From Liquorilactobacillus cacaonum DSM 21116 (GTDB lineage Bacteria; Bacillota; Bacilli; Lactobacillales; Lactobacillaceae): a stretch of DNA of 64,000 nt. Location: NCBI RefSeq assembly GCF_001436735.1, contig NZ_AYZE01000008.1, forward strand, positions 62,001-126,000, read 5' to 3'. How positions within the stretch are numbered: the stretch's first letter is position 1; each line of letters starts with the position of its first letter. Shown one piece after another: positions 17,589 through 26,282 of the stretch. The translations under genes were made by a program, and so were the position numbers. The notes beneath the pieces are model-generated. The model had not been told where the DNA came from, ran no database searches, and saw only the letters and a list, made by a program, of their open reading frames with translations.

Positions 17589-17617
17589 ATATTAGTCATC
17601 AGCTTTGTAAAAGTCAA
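17589..17617 (-). promoter_or_regulatory. Sigma-A promoter of guaD operon
   Basis: Minus-strand -35 TTGACT (17612-17617) and -10 TAATAT (17589-17594) have a 17-base spacer. The position is about 40 bases upstream of the guaD ATG. Confidence 0.8.
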
Positions 17618-17641
17618 ACCATTTTGTTAATAATTTAGTAG

Positions 17642-17654
17642 ATAGTTCGCGTTT
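17642..17654 (-). promoter_or_regulatory. PurBox-like sequence upstream of guaD promoter
   Basis: The minus-strand sequence AAACGCGAACTAT matches 11 of 13 positions of AWWWCCGAACWWT. It is centred about 33 bases upstream of the -35 box, a place where lactococcal PurR activates. This is suggestive only. Confidence 0.35.
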
Positions 17655-17681
17655 GGAAAAAATTTAATTCCACTCTCAATA

Positions 17682-19751
17682 TCAAGAAGCAAATACTAGA
17701 TTTTGAGCAGCTGCAACTTCATTGTACAATTGTTTCCCCACTTCAGAACTAATCTTGTTATTTTGTACCATCAAACTTATCTGTGTTAATTCATATTGTA
17801 GCACTTTGCTTAATTCAGTATTTTCAGTTTCTTTTGCGGCTAAACTCCTTTGCATCCTTGTTTGTTGTGCTAAAATACTTTGCTTCAGTGCAACAATGAT
17901 TCCCATATCTAGCTCTTGTTTTTCTAACTGTGATATAAATTCATTATTTATCGGTTTTAAGAACTCCTCTAGTTCGTCGTAAGCATTAATCCATCTACTT
18001 CGTTGATCAACATTTGCATAATTTTTTAGTAAATATAAACGTCTTTTGTACATCTTTATTTTTTTCATAATCTTGTTTTTCTTAGTGACCGGTTTTACTT
18101 TATCATTCTTCTTTTCAAGTCTACTTATTTCCCTTTTTGTCCGCTTAATTTCATCTTCAATTGTATTTTTTCTAAAAAATTTCCTGATTAAATTTATCAA
18201 ACTATATTTAATTACCTCAATATACACGTGCCTTTTTTTGATTGTTTTTTTCTTTATCTGCATATTTCCAAGTACCATCTTATCCCACAAATTAACTGCG
18301 TCGATAGACAAAGTGCCTTGCGCTCTTGCTGATCTGATTGCTTCATCACTTTTTTTATTAAGTTGATTGTTTATTTCTTGCCAAATAGAATCATCGACTT
18401 TAACATCGTATCCCATTTGGGAATGTACTCGAAGTAACAAACCCTTTTTTAGACTCTTATCAATTTCTTGTTGATCAATATAATTAGTTGCTAAATTAGC
18501 TAGTTCTGTACGAGCATTACGCAATTCTACAACCGAATAACCCATTTTTTTCTTCTCTAAGATCACCGGCAATATAAATAACGGTACTAATATGCTAAGT
18601 AATATTAAAAAAACGGCAATTACTAGTAATTCTTGGACGACAGTGGAAGATTCTGCAATACCTAAAGTCACTGGAATTGTTAATGCTAACGCTAACGTGA
18701 CCGTTCCATGGACTCCTCCAATTGCAAAAATAGCTGCAGGTTTATATTTTTTCACTTTTTTGAAAATATACCCAAATCTGACTAAAAACATAATTATGTA
18801 CAATACAAATGCAATTTCCAGAAATTTTGCTAATTCTAAAAAACTCGATTCAAAGGCAAAAATTTTTACAATTGTGGTTCCCAAAATTACAAAGACAACT
18901 CCATTCAACAAATCAGTCAGTAATTTCCAGAACTGATTTACCAAATTAATCATCTGCGAAGATTGTAAAAGTGTACGATCCTGTTCTTCCCGATGGAAAA
19001 TTCCAGCAATTACAACAGCAATTATCCCAGAAACGTGTAATTCTTCAGCTAGCATATAAATAATAAGTGGTGTCAAAATTTGAAGCATTATATGTCCTGT
19101 TAAATCATTTAACTGCTTTCGTAAAAGGCCTTGTCTAATTCTTACGATTATTAGTGCACTTATGATACCAAAAACAGCTCCACCTAAAGAAACAGTCAAA
19201 AATTTAATTATACTTGCCACTGCAGAAAATTTGCCTGTACTTGCCAAAATTCCTGCAAATTCTAATGCTACTAATCCTGTTGCATCATTAAACATTGATT
19301 CAAATGTCAACGCTTGCTCACTTTTAAAAGGCATTTCAAGCCCTTCTTTAACAGATTCAAGAGCAGTTGCATCTGTTGGTGTAGCAATTGAGGCTAATGC
19401 TAACGCAAGTGCAATTGGCCATTCAAACAATATCTTTAAAGAAAAAGTTAGACAAAATATTGTAATAAAGGCCAGAACAACCGCTAATTGCACGATTTCT
19501 TTTATATTCTTAGATACAATCTTTATTTTTGTCTGCTGTCCCTCATAAAAAAGTAACGGCGCAATAATCAATACCATAAACCACTCAGGATTAAGATCAA
19601 TCTCAATTTTAGCGAGCTCTGGAATAATTGCAATTATTATACCCAAGAAAATTTGCCAAAGCGCTTGTGGCATGAACTCAAAACGCTGGGCTAAAAAATT
19701 AGCAATAATAACAGTGATAATTACACCTAACACTTCAAATAATATATTCAT
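17682..19751 (-). CDS. CPA1-type Na+/H+ (cation:proton) antiporter
   Basis: This 689-residue protein has an N-terminal membrane domain of about 12 helices (residues 1-410). A long, charged cytoplasmic tail follows, rich in Lys/Glu and probably helical. The membrane part carries family features such as LAPLLFYEGQ (read APLLFYEGQ), ATPTDATALE and ESMFNDATGLV, the last holding the Asn-Asp ion-binding pair of NhaP/CPA1 exchangers. It exports sodium or potassium in exchange for protons and helps pH and salt homeostasis. GGGGAG lies 7 bases before ATG 19751. It is monocistronic. Confidence 0.9.
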   Translation of the reverse strand: MNILFEVLGVIITVIIANFLAQRFEFMPQALWQIFLGIIIAIIPELAKIEIDLNPEWFMVLIIAPLLFYEGQQTKIKIVSKNIKEIVQLAVVLAFITIFCLTFSLKILFEWPIALALALASIATPTDATALESVKEGLEMPFKSEQALTFESMFNDATGLVALEFAGILASTGKFSAVASIIKFLTVSLGGAVFGIISALIIVRIRQGLLRKQLNDLTGHIMLQILTPLIIYMLAEELHVSGIIAVVIAGIFHREEQDRTLLQSSQMINLVNQFWKLLTDLLNGVVFVILGTTIVKIFAFESSFLELAKFLEIAFVLYIIMFLVRFGYIFKKVKKYKPAAIFAIGGVHGTVTLALALTIPVTLGIAESSTVVQELLVIAVFLILLSILVPLFILPVILEKKKMGYSVVELRNARTELANLATNYIDQQEIDKSLKKGLLLRVHSQMGYDVKVDDSIWQEINNQLNKKSDEAIRSARAQGTLSIDAVNLWDKMVLGNMQIKKKTIKKRHVYIEVIKYSLINLIRKFFRKNTIEDEIKRTKREISRLEKKNDKVKPVTKKNKIMKKIKMYKRRLYLLKNYANVDQRSRWINAYDELEEFLKPINNEFISQLEKQELDMGIIVALKQSILAQQTRMQRSLAAKETENTELSKVLQYELTQISLMVQNNKISSEVGKQLYNEVAAAQNLVFAS

Positions 19752-19837
19752 ATTGCAACTCCCCTATATCTAAATAGCTTTCTAGGTGTAAGTATAATCC
19801 TTTTTTTTAATTTCTTTTAAACGTTTACCTCTATATA

Positions 19838-19846
19838 TGATATAAT
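19838..19846 (+). promoter_or_regulatory. Extended -10 promoter of tRNA gene
   Basis: TGATATAAT is a perfect extended -10 motif, 16 bases before the tRNA 5' end. Confidence 0.65.
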
Positions 19847-19862
19847 ATGATTGTTGTTTTTC

Positions 19863-19935
19863 GGGTCATTAGCTCAGTTGGGAGAGCGCCTGCTTCGCAT
19901 GTAGGAGGTCATCGGTTCAAATCCGACATGATCCA
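19863..19935 (+). tRNA. tRNA-Ala (anticodon CGC)
   Basis: The 73-base sequence folds as a cloverleaf. The acceptor stem pairs GGGTCAT with ATGATCC and contains the G3-U70 wobble pair that is the identity element of alanine tRNAs. The D-stem is GCTC/GAGC. The anticodon stem-loop is CCTGC-TTCGCAT-GTAGG, giving CGC, which reads GCG. The T-stem is TCGG/CCGA with loop TTCAAAT, and its outermost pair is an A-C mismatch. The discriminator base is A and CCA is not encoded. It is a single gene, not part of an rRNA operon. Confidence 0.93.
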
Positions 19936-19948
19936 TTAATTAACCTGT

Positions 19949-19995
19949 AACCAGTGATAACGGCTTGTAAAATAGCGTTGTTACTGGTTTTTTAT
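19949..19995 (+). terminator. Terminator after tRNA-Ala
   Basis: AACCAGTGATAACG pairs with CGTTGTTACTGGTT (two imperfect positions) and is followed by TTTTTTA. The rest of 19996-20130 holds only AT-rich sequence upstream of msrB. Confidence 0.85.
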
Positions 19996-20130
19996 TTTAT
20001 TTATATCTAATTAGAATAAATAATTAAAAAACACCTTAGATACACTCTCCAATGTCCTAAAAGGTTTACTTTCTTTTTATCAATTTGTATTATTGAGTCA
20101 GATAATTAAAAAAAGAAGGTCGCGAATTAT

Positions 20131-20562
20131 ATGGAAGATAAAAAATCACTTAAATCACGGTTAACACCAGAACAATATGATGTAACACAAAACGCAGCTA
20201 CTGAGCATCCGTTTACAGGTAAATACGATGATTTTTATCAAGATGGTATCTATGTTGATATCGTAAGTGGGGAAGCCTTATTTAGTTCAACTGACAAGTA
20301 TGATGCTGGATGTGGGTGGCCATCTTTTACTAAACCGATTGATAAAAATAATATTTTTGAAAAAGCCGATTGGTCATTTGGAATGCATCGAACAGAAGTT
20401 AAAAGTAAAAATGCTAAATCTCATTTAGGACACGTTTTTACTGATGGTCCATTACAAGATGGCGGTTTACGTTATTGTATAAACTCTGCTTCATTACGTT
20501 TTATCCCAAGTTCAGATTTAGAAAAAGAAGGTTATGGTAAATACAAGATTCTCTTTGATTAA
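20131..20562 (+). CDS. msrB: Peptide-methionine (R)-S-oxide reductase
   Basis: This 143-residue enzyme repairs oxidised methionine by reducing the R-sulfoxide. The start [19 protein letters not shown], then the recycling cysteine in CGWPSF and the catalytic cysteine in [10 protein letters not shown], identify MsrB. The two CxxC pairs that bind zinc in many homologues are absent, so this is the zinc-free form. The ATG follows an AAGG site. No msrA is adjacent. A degraded copy of the 85-bp repeat seen at 56761-56963 starts right after its stop codon. Confidence 0.94.
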   Translation: MEDKKSLKSRLTPEQYDVTQNAATEHPFTGKYDDFYQDGIYVDIVSGEALFSSTDKYDAGCGWPSFTKPIDKNNIFEKADWSFGMHRTEVKSKNAKSHLGHVFTDGPLQDGGLRYCINSASLRFIPSSDLEKEGYGKYKILFD

Positions 20563-20564
20563 AA

Positions 20565-20627
20565 AGGGTGATACTAACCAAGAAAAACGACTATAACAAA
20601 AGTCAACTTGGAGCGCGATTTTGGCTA
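20565..20627 (+). repeat. Divergent copy of dispersed 85-bp intergenic repeat
   Basis: This stretch after msrB shares the order GTG..ACT, GAAAAA, TATAAC, AAAA and GCG-GATTTTGGCT with the two tandem copies at 56761-56963. Similarity starts at the stop codon in both places (GATTAAAA). It has lost the perfect hairpin. Confidence 0.55.
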
Positions 20628-20632
20628 TAAAG

Positions 20633-20668
20633 AGGGATAGGTCAAAAGCTAAATTCTGACCTATCCCT
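20633..20668 (+). terminator. Terminator-like hairpin after msrB
   Basis: AGGGATAGGTCA (20633-20644) and TGACCTATCCCT (20657-20668) form a perfect 12-bp stem without a long T tract. The apex matches the terminator at 3577-3614 in 19 of 20 bases when inverted. Confidence 0.7.
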
Positions 20669-20827
20669 TACTATTCCCATTATATAGCTGTATTAACTTT
20701 AATTATAGACCTGTTTATAACCTACTATGCTTAATAGCTCAAGTTATTATACAGACAATTACAAATTTACATTGTATTACTTTATTTAGTGGTATCTTCT
20801 TTTTATGCAATCACCTAAAAGCATATT

Positions 20828-22213
20828 TTACACAGTTACCTCAGCAATTTTTTCATGTAAAAGATTAGCTGCATTCATCAAACTATCAAATTTGGTTTCT
20901 GCCATTATTCCCTCAGATAATACAATCTCTTTGATACTGCAATGCTCTTTCATTGCCAATTTCACAATTCTTGTTGTTTCCCGATATCCCAATGCAGGTG
21001 TTAGCGCAGTTGCCAAAATAACAGAATCTTCAACTTCTTTTTTACAGATTTCTTGATTAACTTCAATACCTGAAACACAATTATCAATTAGTGTTGTAAT
21101 TGCACGCTCAAGGAATGTTTCGTTTTGCAACAAGTTTCTAAATATCAAAGGTTCAAATGCATTTAATTCAAGTTGTCCACCTTCTACTGCCATTGTAATG
21201 GCTGCATCATTTCCAATAACTTGGAAAGCAACCTGATTTACAACTTCTGGAATTACTGGATTTACTTTGCCTGGCATTATTGAAGAACCTGCTTGTCTTG
21301 CTGGCAATTTTAATTCTGCAAAACCAGCCTGTGGCCCACTAGATAATAAACGTAAATCATTGCTAAATTTTGATAAATCAACGGCTAGTGTTTTTAGTAC
21401 ACCTGATAACTCTAAAAAAACATCACAATTTTGAGTGGCATCTATTAAGTCATTTGCCTGTTTTAGCTGAATTCCTGTAATTTGACTAAGTTTTTCAACT
21501 ACTTTTTTTTGATAAATATCGTCAGCATTTAGTCCTGTTCCAATTGCCGTCCCACCAAGGTTAACAAATACCAAGTGTTCCTCGACATTTCTCAAACGAC
21601 TATAATCTCTCTTAAATAATGAAGCATATGCTCTAAATGAATTTCCAAATGTTGTTGGAACTGCATCTTGTAATTGTGTTCTTCCAAGTTTTACAGTATC
21701 TTTAAATTCCTTTTCTTTTTCCTCAAGCACTTCAACTAAGGCTAGCACCTTTTCTTGCAGACTTGGTAATAACTTTAACATCGCTAACTTTCCGGCAGTT
21801 GGGAATGTATCATTTGTTGATTGAGCCAGATTTACATCATCATTAGGATTGATATTTTGTGAGTGATTGTTTCTATTAGCAAGATTGGCAATTACTTCAT
21901 TAACATTCATATTAACTGAAGTTCCTGCTCCACCTTGAAATGCTGGAACAATAAATGCTTTAGAATTATATTTTTCTTTAAGTAATTGTTCACACGCACC
22001 GATGATTGCTTGCGCTTTTGCACCATCAATCGCACCTGAAATATGATTTGCCATTGCTGCTGCTTTCTTAACTTCAATCATACTTTTAATCAATAGTGGA
22101 TTACTCTTTTCCTCTGAAATCGGGAAATTATGAGCTGCCCTTACCGCATTAATTCCATATAATGCATCTTTTTCTATTTCCAATTCACCAACACAATCTC
22201 TTTCAACACGCAT
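20828..22213 (-). CDS. aspA: Aspartate ammonia-lyase (fumarase/aspartase superfamily)
   Basis: This 461-residue cytoplasmic lyase probably converts aspartate to fumarate and ammonia. The superfamily signature GSSIMPGKVNP is clear, followed by VIPEVVNQVAFQVIGND, which is more typical of aspartases than of fumarases. ATG 22213 is chosen because GGAGG sits 6 bases upstream and MRVERDCVGE matches the usual start; a longer in-frame extension to 22270 has no ribosome site. It has its own promoter at 22242-22270. Class II fumarase remains a less likely alternative. Confidence 0.85.
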   Translation of the reverse strand: MRVERDCVGELEIEKDALYGINAVRAAHNFPISEEKSNPLLIKSMIEVKKAAAMANHISGAIDGAKAQAIIGACEQLLKEKYNSKAFIVPAFQGGAGTSVNMNVNEVIANLANRNNHSQNINPNDDVNLAQSTNDTFPTAGKLAMLKLLPSLQEKVLALVEVLEEKEKEFKDTVKLGRTQLQDAVPTTFGNSFRAYASLFKRDYSRLRNVEEHLVFVNLGGTAIGTGLNADDIYQKKVVEKLSQITGIQLKQANDLIDATQNCDVFLELSGVLKTLAVDLSKFSNDLRLLSSGPQAGFAELKLPARQAGSSIMPGKVNPVIPEVVNQVAFQVIGNDAAITMAVEGGQLELNAFEPLIFRNLLQNETFLERAITTLIDNCVSGIEVNQEICKKEVEDSVILATALTPALGYRETTRIVKLAMKEHCSIKEIVLSEGIMAETKFDSLMNAANLLHEKIAEVTV

Positions 22214-22241
22214 GATCTGCCTCCGTTTGTAATTGTCATAT

Positions 22242-22270
22242 TTTATAACACGTAAATTATGATATACCAA
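22242..22270 (-). promoter_or_regulatory. Promoter of aspA
   Basis: The minus-strand extended -10 TGTTATAAA (22242-22250) lies 17 bases from TTGGTA (22265-22270). It is about 30 bases from the aspA ATG. Confidence 0.55.
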
Positions 22271-22369
22271 TTACAAAGACATTCAATATATTATCTTCCA
22301 AAGTGACTAGTAAATCCTTTGATTATCATTGAATCCGGAGCTCAATATTTAATAAATAAAAGCATACCA

Positions 22370-23332
22370 CTAATCTAATGATAATCTATCAGCAATCTCA
22401 TATATCTTCAAGGATTTTCTCATCGCCATTTCATTTGTTAATCTTAATTGAATTGGTTTTAAACTGTTATAACTTTCAAAAAAATATCTTCGTGATTCTA
22501 CACCATATGCTACCCGATAAACAGTATAATTTGTCTGATAATTTTTGCTTTTTGGTACAACAACGCTATTCAATATATGCCAACTACTTATTATATTTTC
22601 GGTTTCATCTTGCGCAACATCTGCTCGTTCCCGGTAATAAACAGCTCGTAAGAATCGACCAGTAGGCGTATAGGCACTGGTTGGCACCTTCTTGGCTGCA
22701 AAGCTTCCATCGCTAATTTTTTGAGGGAGCATTTTTTGTTCTGCCAAATCAGAGCGGACATTAAGATAGTCTGCAAGCTGTTGTACTTGGTTTGCAAAAT
22801 TTACTGCATTTGTCACAACACCATAATTATTTTCAATTACCTTTAGTGGGCTTTGATTTGGTTCTAATATAATAAACCTACCAGTTTCATCAGTAAGTGC
22901 GTAATGCAAGTGTGGATTTTCATATTTTCGAACTGCATTTTCTCCAACCATCAATTGAATATCAGCAATATTTTGCAAAACCTCTATAACTGAACCATAC
23001 ATTCCCAATAAATAAAATGGTAATTCAAAAGGTGCAAGCCCAATATGATTATCAGAAAGTTGTTTATCCAATATTGCTCCATGACTAAATGTCAGTTTTT
23101 GCACACTCAGACCACGTTCATTAATACCATCAGAAATATCAATTTCAAACTGTCTTTTTTTACCAGTTCCAAGTATTGCGTATTTATTTTTGAAGTTCTG
23201 ATTATTAAAATCACTTTGCCACTTGAAATCACGTGGAACGAAAATTGGACCCGCTTGCAGTGATTTCCAATCCATTGTTCGTGAAAAAACATGACTTCCA
23301 TCATTTGCAGTTTGTAAAATAGTTGTACACAT
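22370..23332 (-). CDS. Choloylglycine hydrolase family (linear amide C-N hydrolase, Ntn type)
   Basis: This 320-residue N-terminal nucleophile hydrolase cleaves linear amide bonds, as bile salt hydrolase (BSH) and penicillin V acylase do. Cys2 becomes the N-terminal nucleophile after Met removal (MCTTIL). R18 and D21 in SRTMDW, N175 in TNAVNF and R226 in TGRFLRA match the catalytic set. The position of Asn82 in classical BSH (GLNF) reads KLTF here (Thr81), so bile-salt specificity is doubtful. No signal peptide is seen. GAGGAG lies 11 bases upstream. It could equally act on N-acyl amino acids or lactones. Confidence 0.82.
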   Translation of the reverse strand: MCTTILQTANDGSHVFSRTMDWKSLQAGPIFVPRDFKWQSDFNNQNFKNKYAILGTGKKRQFEIDISDGINERGLSVQKLTFSHGAILDKQLSDNHIGLAPFELPFYLLGMYGSVIEVLQNIADIQLMVGENAVRKYENPHLHYALTDETGRFIILEPNQSPLKVIENNYGVVTNAVNFANQVQQLADYLNVRSDLAEQKMLPQKISDGSFAAKKVPTSAYTPTGRFLRAVYYRERADVAQDETENIISSWHILNSVVVPKSKNYQTNYTVYRVAYGVESRRYFFESYNSLKPIQLRLTNEMAMRKSLKIYEIADRLSLD

Positions 23333-23368
23333 ATTATTTTGCAGCTCCTCTTATGAAGACTATCGTTT

Positions 23369-24349
23369 TTAAATCAGATACAAAAGAGCATAGAAAGCCT
23401 TATTCATTAAACATAAATATAAATTACTAGCGCTAATTTTTTTCAAATATGGATTATTTTTTCTTTTTGGAAACCACAACTCAACTTTTATCCAAATTAA
23501 ATTTAGCAACTCATTTCTAACTTTTTTTGCTTTAACCCTTAAGACTTTTCGTAGCAACACATTCCCAAAGAGATTACGATAGAATCGATACTCCAATTCA
23601 TCATGAAACTTAGTAAGTACTTGCCTATCCTCATAATAATTAAGAATGTCTTCGTATATCCAAGCAATCTCAGCAATTCTCTTAGTTTCATTATATGAAA
23701 TTGAATCCTCTCTTTGCACATAATGGACCTCACACGTTGTATCAATCGCAACCTCATCAATGTTATCTAACCATGTTACCATTTTGAAGAAAAAACATTG
23801 ATCCTCATAAAGTTTGCCTACTGGAAATTTTATACCCGTTTTTTGTATCCACTCACGCAAATAAAGTTTGTTCCACGCAACAACGCGTCCATTGATTAAA
23901 TAGTCTCGAATAGACTTATATTTTTTTTGAAAATCTTGTTTGCTTTTAGTTTTAAAATCCCAAAAAAAATTACACTCAATAATTTTTTTTGTACCCTCAC
24001 TACTGAGCTCGTACATCTTTTCAAGCATTTTATTTTCCACATAATCATCTGAATCAATAAAAAGCACATACTCTCCTATTGCATAACTTAATCCAAAATT
24101 ACGCGCATCGGATAATCCACCATTACTCTTATGTAGTACCTTAACGTTATTAGAATTTACTTGATAATCGTCACAAATTTGTCCCGAATTATCCGTACTA
24201 CCATCATCCACCAAAATAATTTCAAAAAGCTCATCATCCATTGTTTGGTTCAATAAACTATCTACACATTTTTTTAAATAATCTTGTACATTATAAACTG
24301 GCACCACCACACTTATTTTTTTCGATGTAACCGAATTATTATTGATCAT
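23369..24349 (-). CDS. Family 2 glycosyltransferase
   Basis: This 326-residue GT-A fold enzyme should add a sugar from a nucleotide-sugar donor to a glycan or lipid acceptor at the cytoplasmic membrane face. The donor-binding start VVVPVYNVQDYL, the LVDDGSTDNSG stretch and the metal-binding DSDD in LFIDSDDYVE (about residue 98) are typical. The C-terminal part is basic with a weakly hydrophobic end. It is the last of three glycosyltransferase genes in one run (26163 to 23369), probably for cell-surface polysaccharide or glycoprotein. The sugar is unknown. Confidence 0.87.
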   Translation of the reverse strand: MINNNSVTSKKISVVVPVYNVQDYLKKCVDSLLNQTMDDELFEIILVDDGSTDNSGQICDDYQVNSNNVKVLHKSNGGLSDARNFGLSYAIGEYVLFIDSDDYVENKMLEKMYELSSEGTKKIIECNFFWDFKTKSKQDFQKKYKSIRDYLINGRVVAWNKLYLREWIQKTGIKFPVGKLYEDQCFFFKMVTWLDNIDEVAIDTTCEVHYVQREDSISYNETKRIAEIAWIYEDILNYYEDRQVLTKFHDELEYRFYRNLFGNVLLRKVLRVKAKKVRNELLNLIWIKVELWFPKRKNNPYLKKISASNLYLCLMNKAFYALLYLI

Positions 24350-24370
24350 TATTAAACACCTTCACCACTA

Positions 24371-25141
24371 TCATTTCAAAAATTTTTTTACTCTACGTTT
24401 AATTCCCCATGTTACGCGGAAAAACCAGTTAATTTTCATTCCCAATTTTTTACCAAATTTACGATTAATTTCCCTAATAGTCTGTGTATGCCTTTGACTT
24501 AATTCATCTTGCCATAGTGCACTATAATGATGAATACTTATTGTATTTTGTGTCTGTATTGACTCACCTGTCAAAAAATCCATTGGAGCAAAATATTCCG
24601 TTGGATAAACATTAATTTCTGAAATCTTTTGTTTCTCATCTTTTTTAACAAGTCCTTTTTTTACAAGATAATCAGTTGTATACACAGGTATAGCAACAAT
24701 ATTTAGGTCACCATCTTTTTTCATAAAATCGACGTTATCATATATATCACGAAGTGCCTTGATTGTTTTATTCTTAGGTTCTGCACCAAAACCTAGCCCT
24801 GGATTAACACAAACTCCACCTTCATTTTCTTCCATCCCCATAAAAACTCTTGTATCTAATAAATCATCCAGTGGCTTCAAAAGTTCCACATCTGTGTCTA
24901 AATATATTCCACCATTTTGATAAATAATATCAAAGCCTGCATAGTCAGATACAAAGCTCCATTTCTTTTGTTCGTATGCTTGTTTCATATAATTATTTTT
25001 TGTGACATCATAGTTTGTTTCATCCCATTGAATTATTTCATAGTCAGGACAGATTTCTCCCCATTTAGCAATATAGTTTTGATATTCAATTGGCAACTCA
25101 TTGCCACCAAACCAACAGTAATGAATCTTTTTAGGTATCAT
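24371..25141 (-). CDS. Glycosyltransferase with DXD sugar-binding motif (GT32/OCH1-like)
   Basis: This 256-residue enzyme starts with IPKKIHYCWFGG, the hallmark of the capsular-polysaccharide/OCH1-like sugar transferases. The metal and donor motif LDTDVELLKPLD is near residue 87, within GGIYLDTD. ATG 25141 is chosen because GAGGAG precedes it by 6 bases; an upstream in-frame extension has no ribosome site and would run into the previous gene. It sits between two other glycosyltransferases. Acceptor and sugar are not evident. Confidence 0.87.
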   Translation of the reverse strand: MIPKKIHYCWFGGNELPIEYQNYIAKWGEICPDYEIIQWDETNYDVTKNNYMKQAYEQKKWSFVSDYAGFDIIYQNGGIYLDTDVELLKPLDDLLDTRVFMGMEENEGGVCVNPGLGFGAEPKNKTIKALRDIYDNVDFMKKDGDLNIVAIPVYTTDYLVKKGLVKKDEKQKISEINVYPTEYFAPMDFLTGESIQTQNTISIHHYSALWQDELSQRHTQTIREINRKFGKKLGMKINWFFRVTWGIKRRVKKFLK

Positions 25142-25152
25142 TAATTTCTCCT

Positions 25153-26163
25153 CTAAGTCAACTTGACAAGTTTTGTAGTAGCCTCTGTTATATAATATCC
25201 CGACCTCAACTTTTCCCCAATAGTTGCTACATTTTTGCACATCTCAAAATAATCTTGTATATTTATGTGTGTTAATGTTTCATCAAGTTCACATAAACTT
25301 TTAATTGTTAATCCAATTCTATTTTCTTTCACAAAGTCAGCCAGAGCTGCTTTTTCCCAAATTATGACTGGTAATCCCGAACTCAAATATAACGATGTTT
25401 TATGTGGGTTATTATATTTTAAATATTCACCAAAAACTCCGTTACATTCATCTAAACTATCTCCATCCCAAATTAATCCAAAATCTTGTTTTAAATATTT
25501 TGGAAGCTCATTTGGGTCAAAAGATCCTTGATAACTAACATTTTCAGGATATTTTTGTGCCTGATTTGGTCCATACAAATATATTTTTGTTTGCATCTTC
25601 ATTTTGCTTAAAAATTCTGATTTTTTCAAATTTCCAGCAAAGCAAACCGTGCCATGATATTCATCATGAGTTAGCATTTTTTGTGGATTATCATAATCAA
25701 ATATCTGTAACGAAACGATTGGCTTAATAACACCGACTGATTTTAACCACTTAACCATTTTTTGATTGTGTGCAATAATTCCATCACTTTGATTAAAGAA
25801 ACTCACTTCATGCTTTACATACTCTATATCATCACGGTGCAGTCTTAATGATTCAACATCGTGTAAGAGTAAAAAGATTTTGCTCTTTCTCTTTTTTACA
25901 GCATTCAAAATTGCTACATTGCTTCGCTCATTTAATGCTGGATACTGAAACAATGCTACTTGCATCTTCTCTTTTGATATCTGTCGTGGAATGTCCCACG
26001 CTGCTTGCTTTAGGCTTAATAATTCTGCCTTTCTTGCACCATTAAAATAAAAAACGATACTTTCAAAACCTAATTTGGCTAAAAAGTTAACGACATCAAC
26101 TTTAGCTTTTGGACCTGCCTCATGCTGTGTTTTATCATACATTGAAATCACAAAATTATTCAT
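25153..26163 (-). CDS. GT-B glycosyltransferase, Gtf3/galactofuranosyltransferase-like
   Basis: This 336-residue protein resembles the Gtf3/WbbI-type glycosyltransferases of Lactobacillales. Typical parts are LLLHDVESLRLHRDD near residue 105, a DGIIAHNQKMVKWL helix, and the donor-site region GEYLKYNNPHKTSLYLSSGLPVI near residue 265. The ATG at 26163 is preferred because TTAGG lies just upstream; an in-frame GTG at 26169 has none. In streptococci Gtf3 acts on glycosylated serine-rich adhesins, but no adhesin gene is visible here. First gene of the three-gene glycosyltransferase run. Confidence 0.75.
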   Translation of the reverse strand: MNNFVISMYDKTQHEAGPKAKVDVVNFLAKLGFESIVFYFNGARKAELLSLKQAAWDIPRQISKEKMQVALFQYPALNERSNVAILNAVKKRKSKIFLLLHDVESLRLHRDDIEYVKHEVSFFNQSDGIIAHNQKMVKWLKSVGVIKPIVSLQIFDYDNPQKMLTHDEYHGTVCFAGNLKKSEFLSKMKMQTKIYLYGPNQAQKYPENVSYQGSFDPNELPKYLKQDFGLIWDGDSLDECNGVFGEYLKYNNPHKTSLYLSSGLPVIIWEKAALADFVKENRIGLTIKSLCELDETLTHINIQDYFEMCKNVATIGEKLRSGYYITEATTKLVKLT

Positions 26164-26244
26164 AAACACCTAACCATTCCTCAAACATTTTATATTTGTG
26201 TTCCACCTAGATCCTCATTCATTATTATACCCGATTATACAAAT

Positions 26245-26276
26245 AAAAAAACTGTCTGCGTTTTGCAAACAGTTTT
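26245..26276 (-). terminator. Terminator of the DUF1177-OPT-AroM operon
   Basis: On the minus strand AAAACTGTTTGC pairs with GCAGACAGTTTT and runs into seven T residues. It separates the aroM-like gene from the glycosyltransferases. Confidence 0.88.
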
Positions 26277-26282
26277 CCTATT

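Noticed and set aside
17550-17681. Possible guanine riboswitch before guaD
   Set aside because: The gap is only 130 bases, has a consensus promoter close to the gene, and lacks the aptamer sequence.
19812-19830. cre-like TAAACGTTTA palindrome upstream of the tRNA gene
   Set aside because: It is short and lacks the flanking cre bases; a stable RNA gene is not a likely CcpA target.
22214-22270. Longer N-terminus for aspartate ammonia-lyase
   Set aside because: The extension has no ribosome site and covers the likely promoter, while ATG 22213 has GGAGG at good distance and matches family starts.
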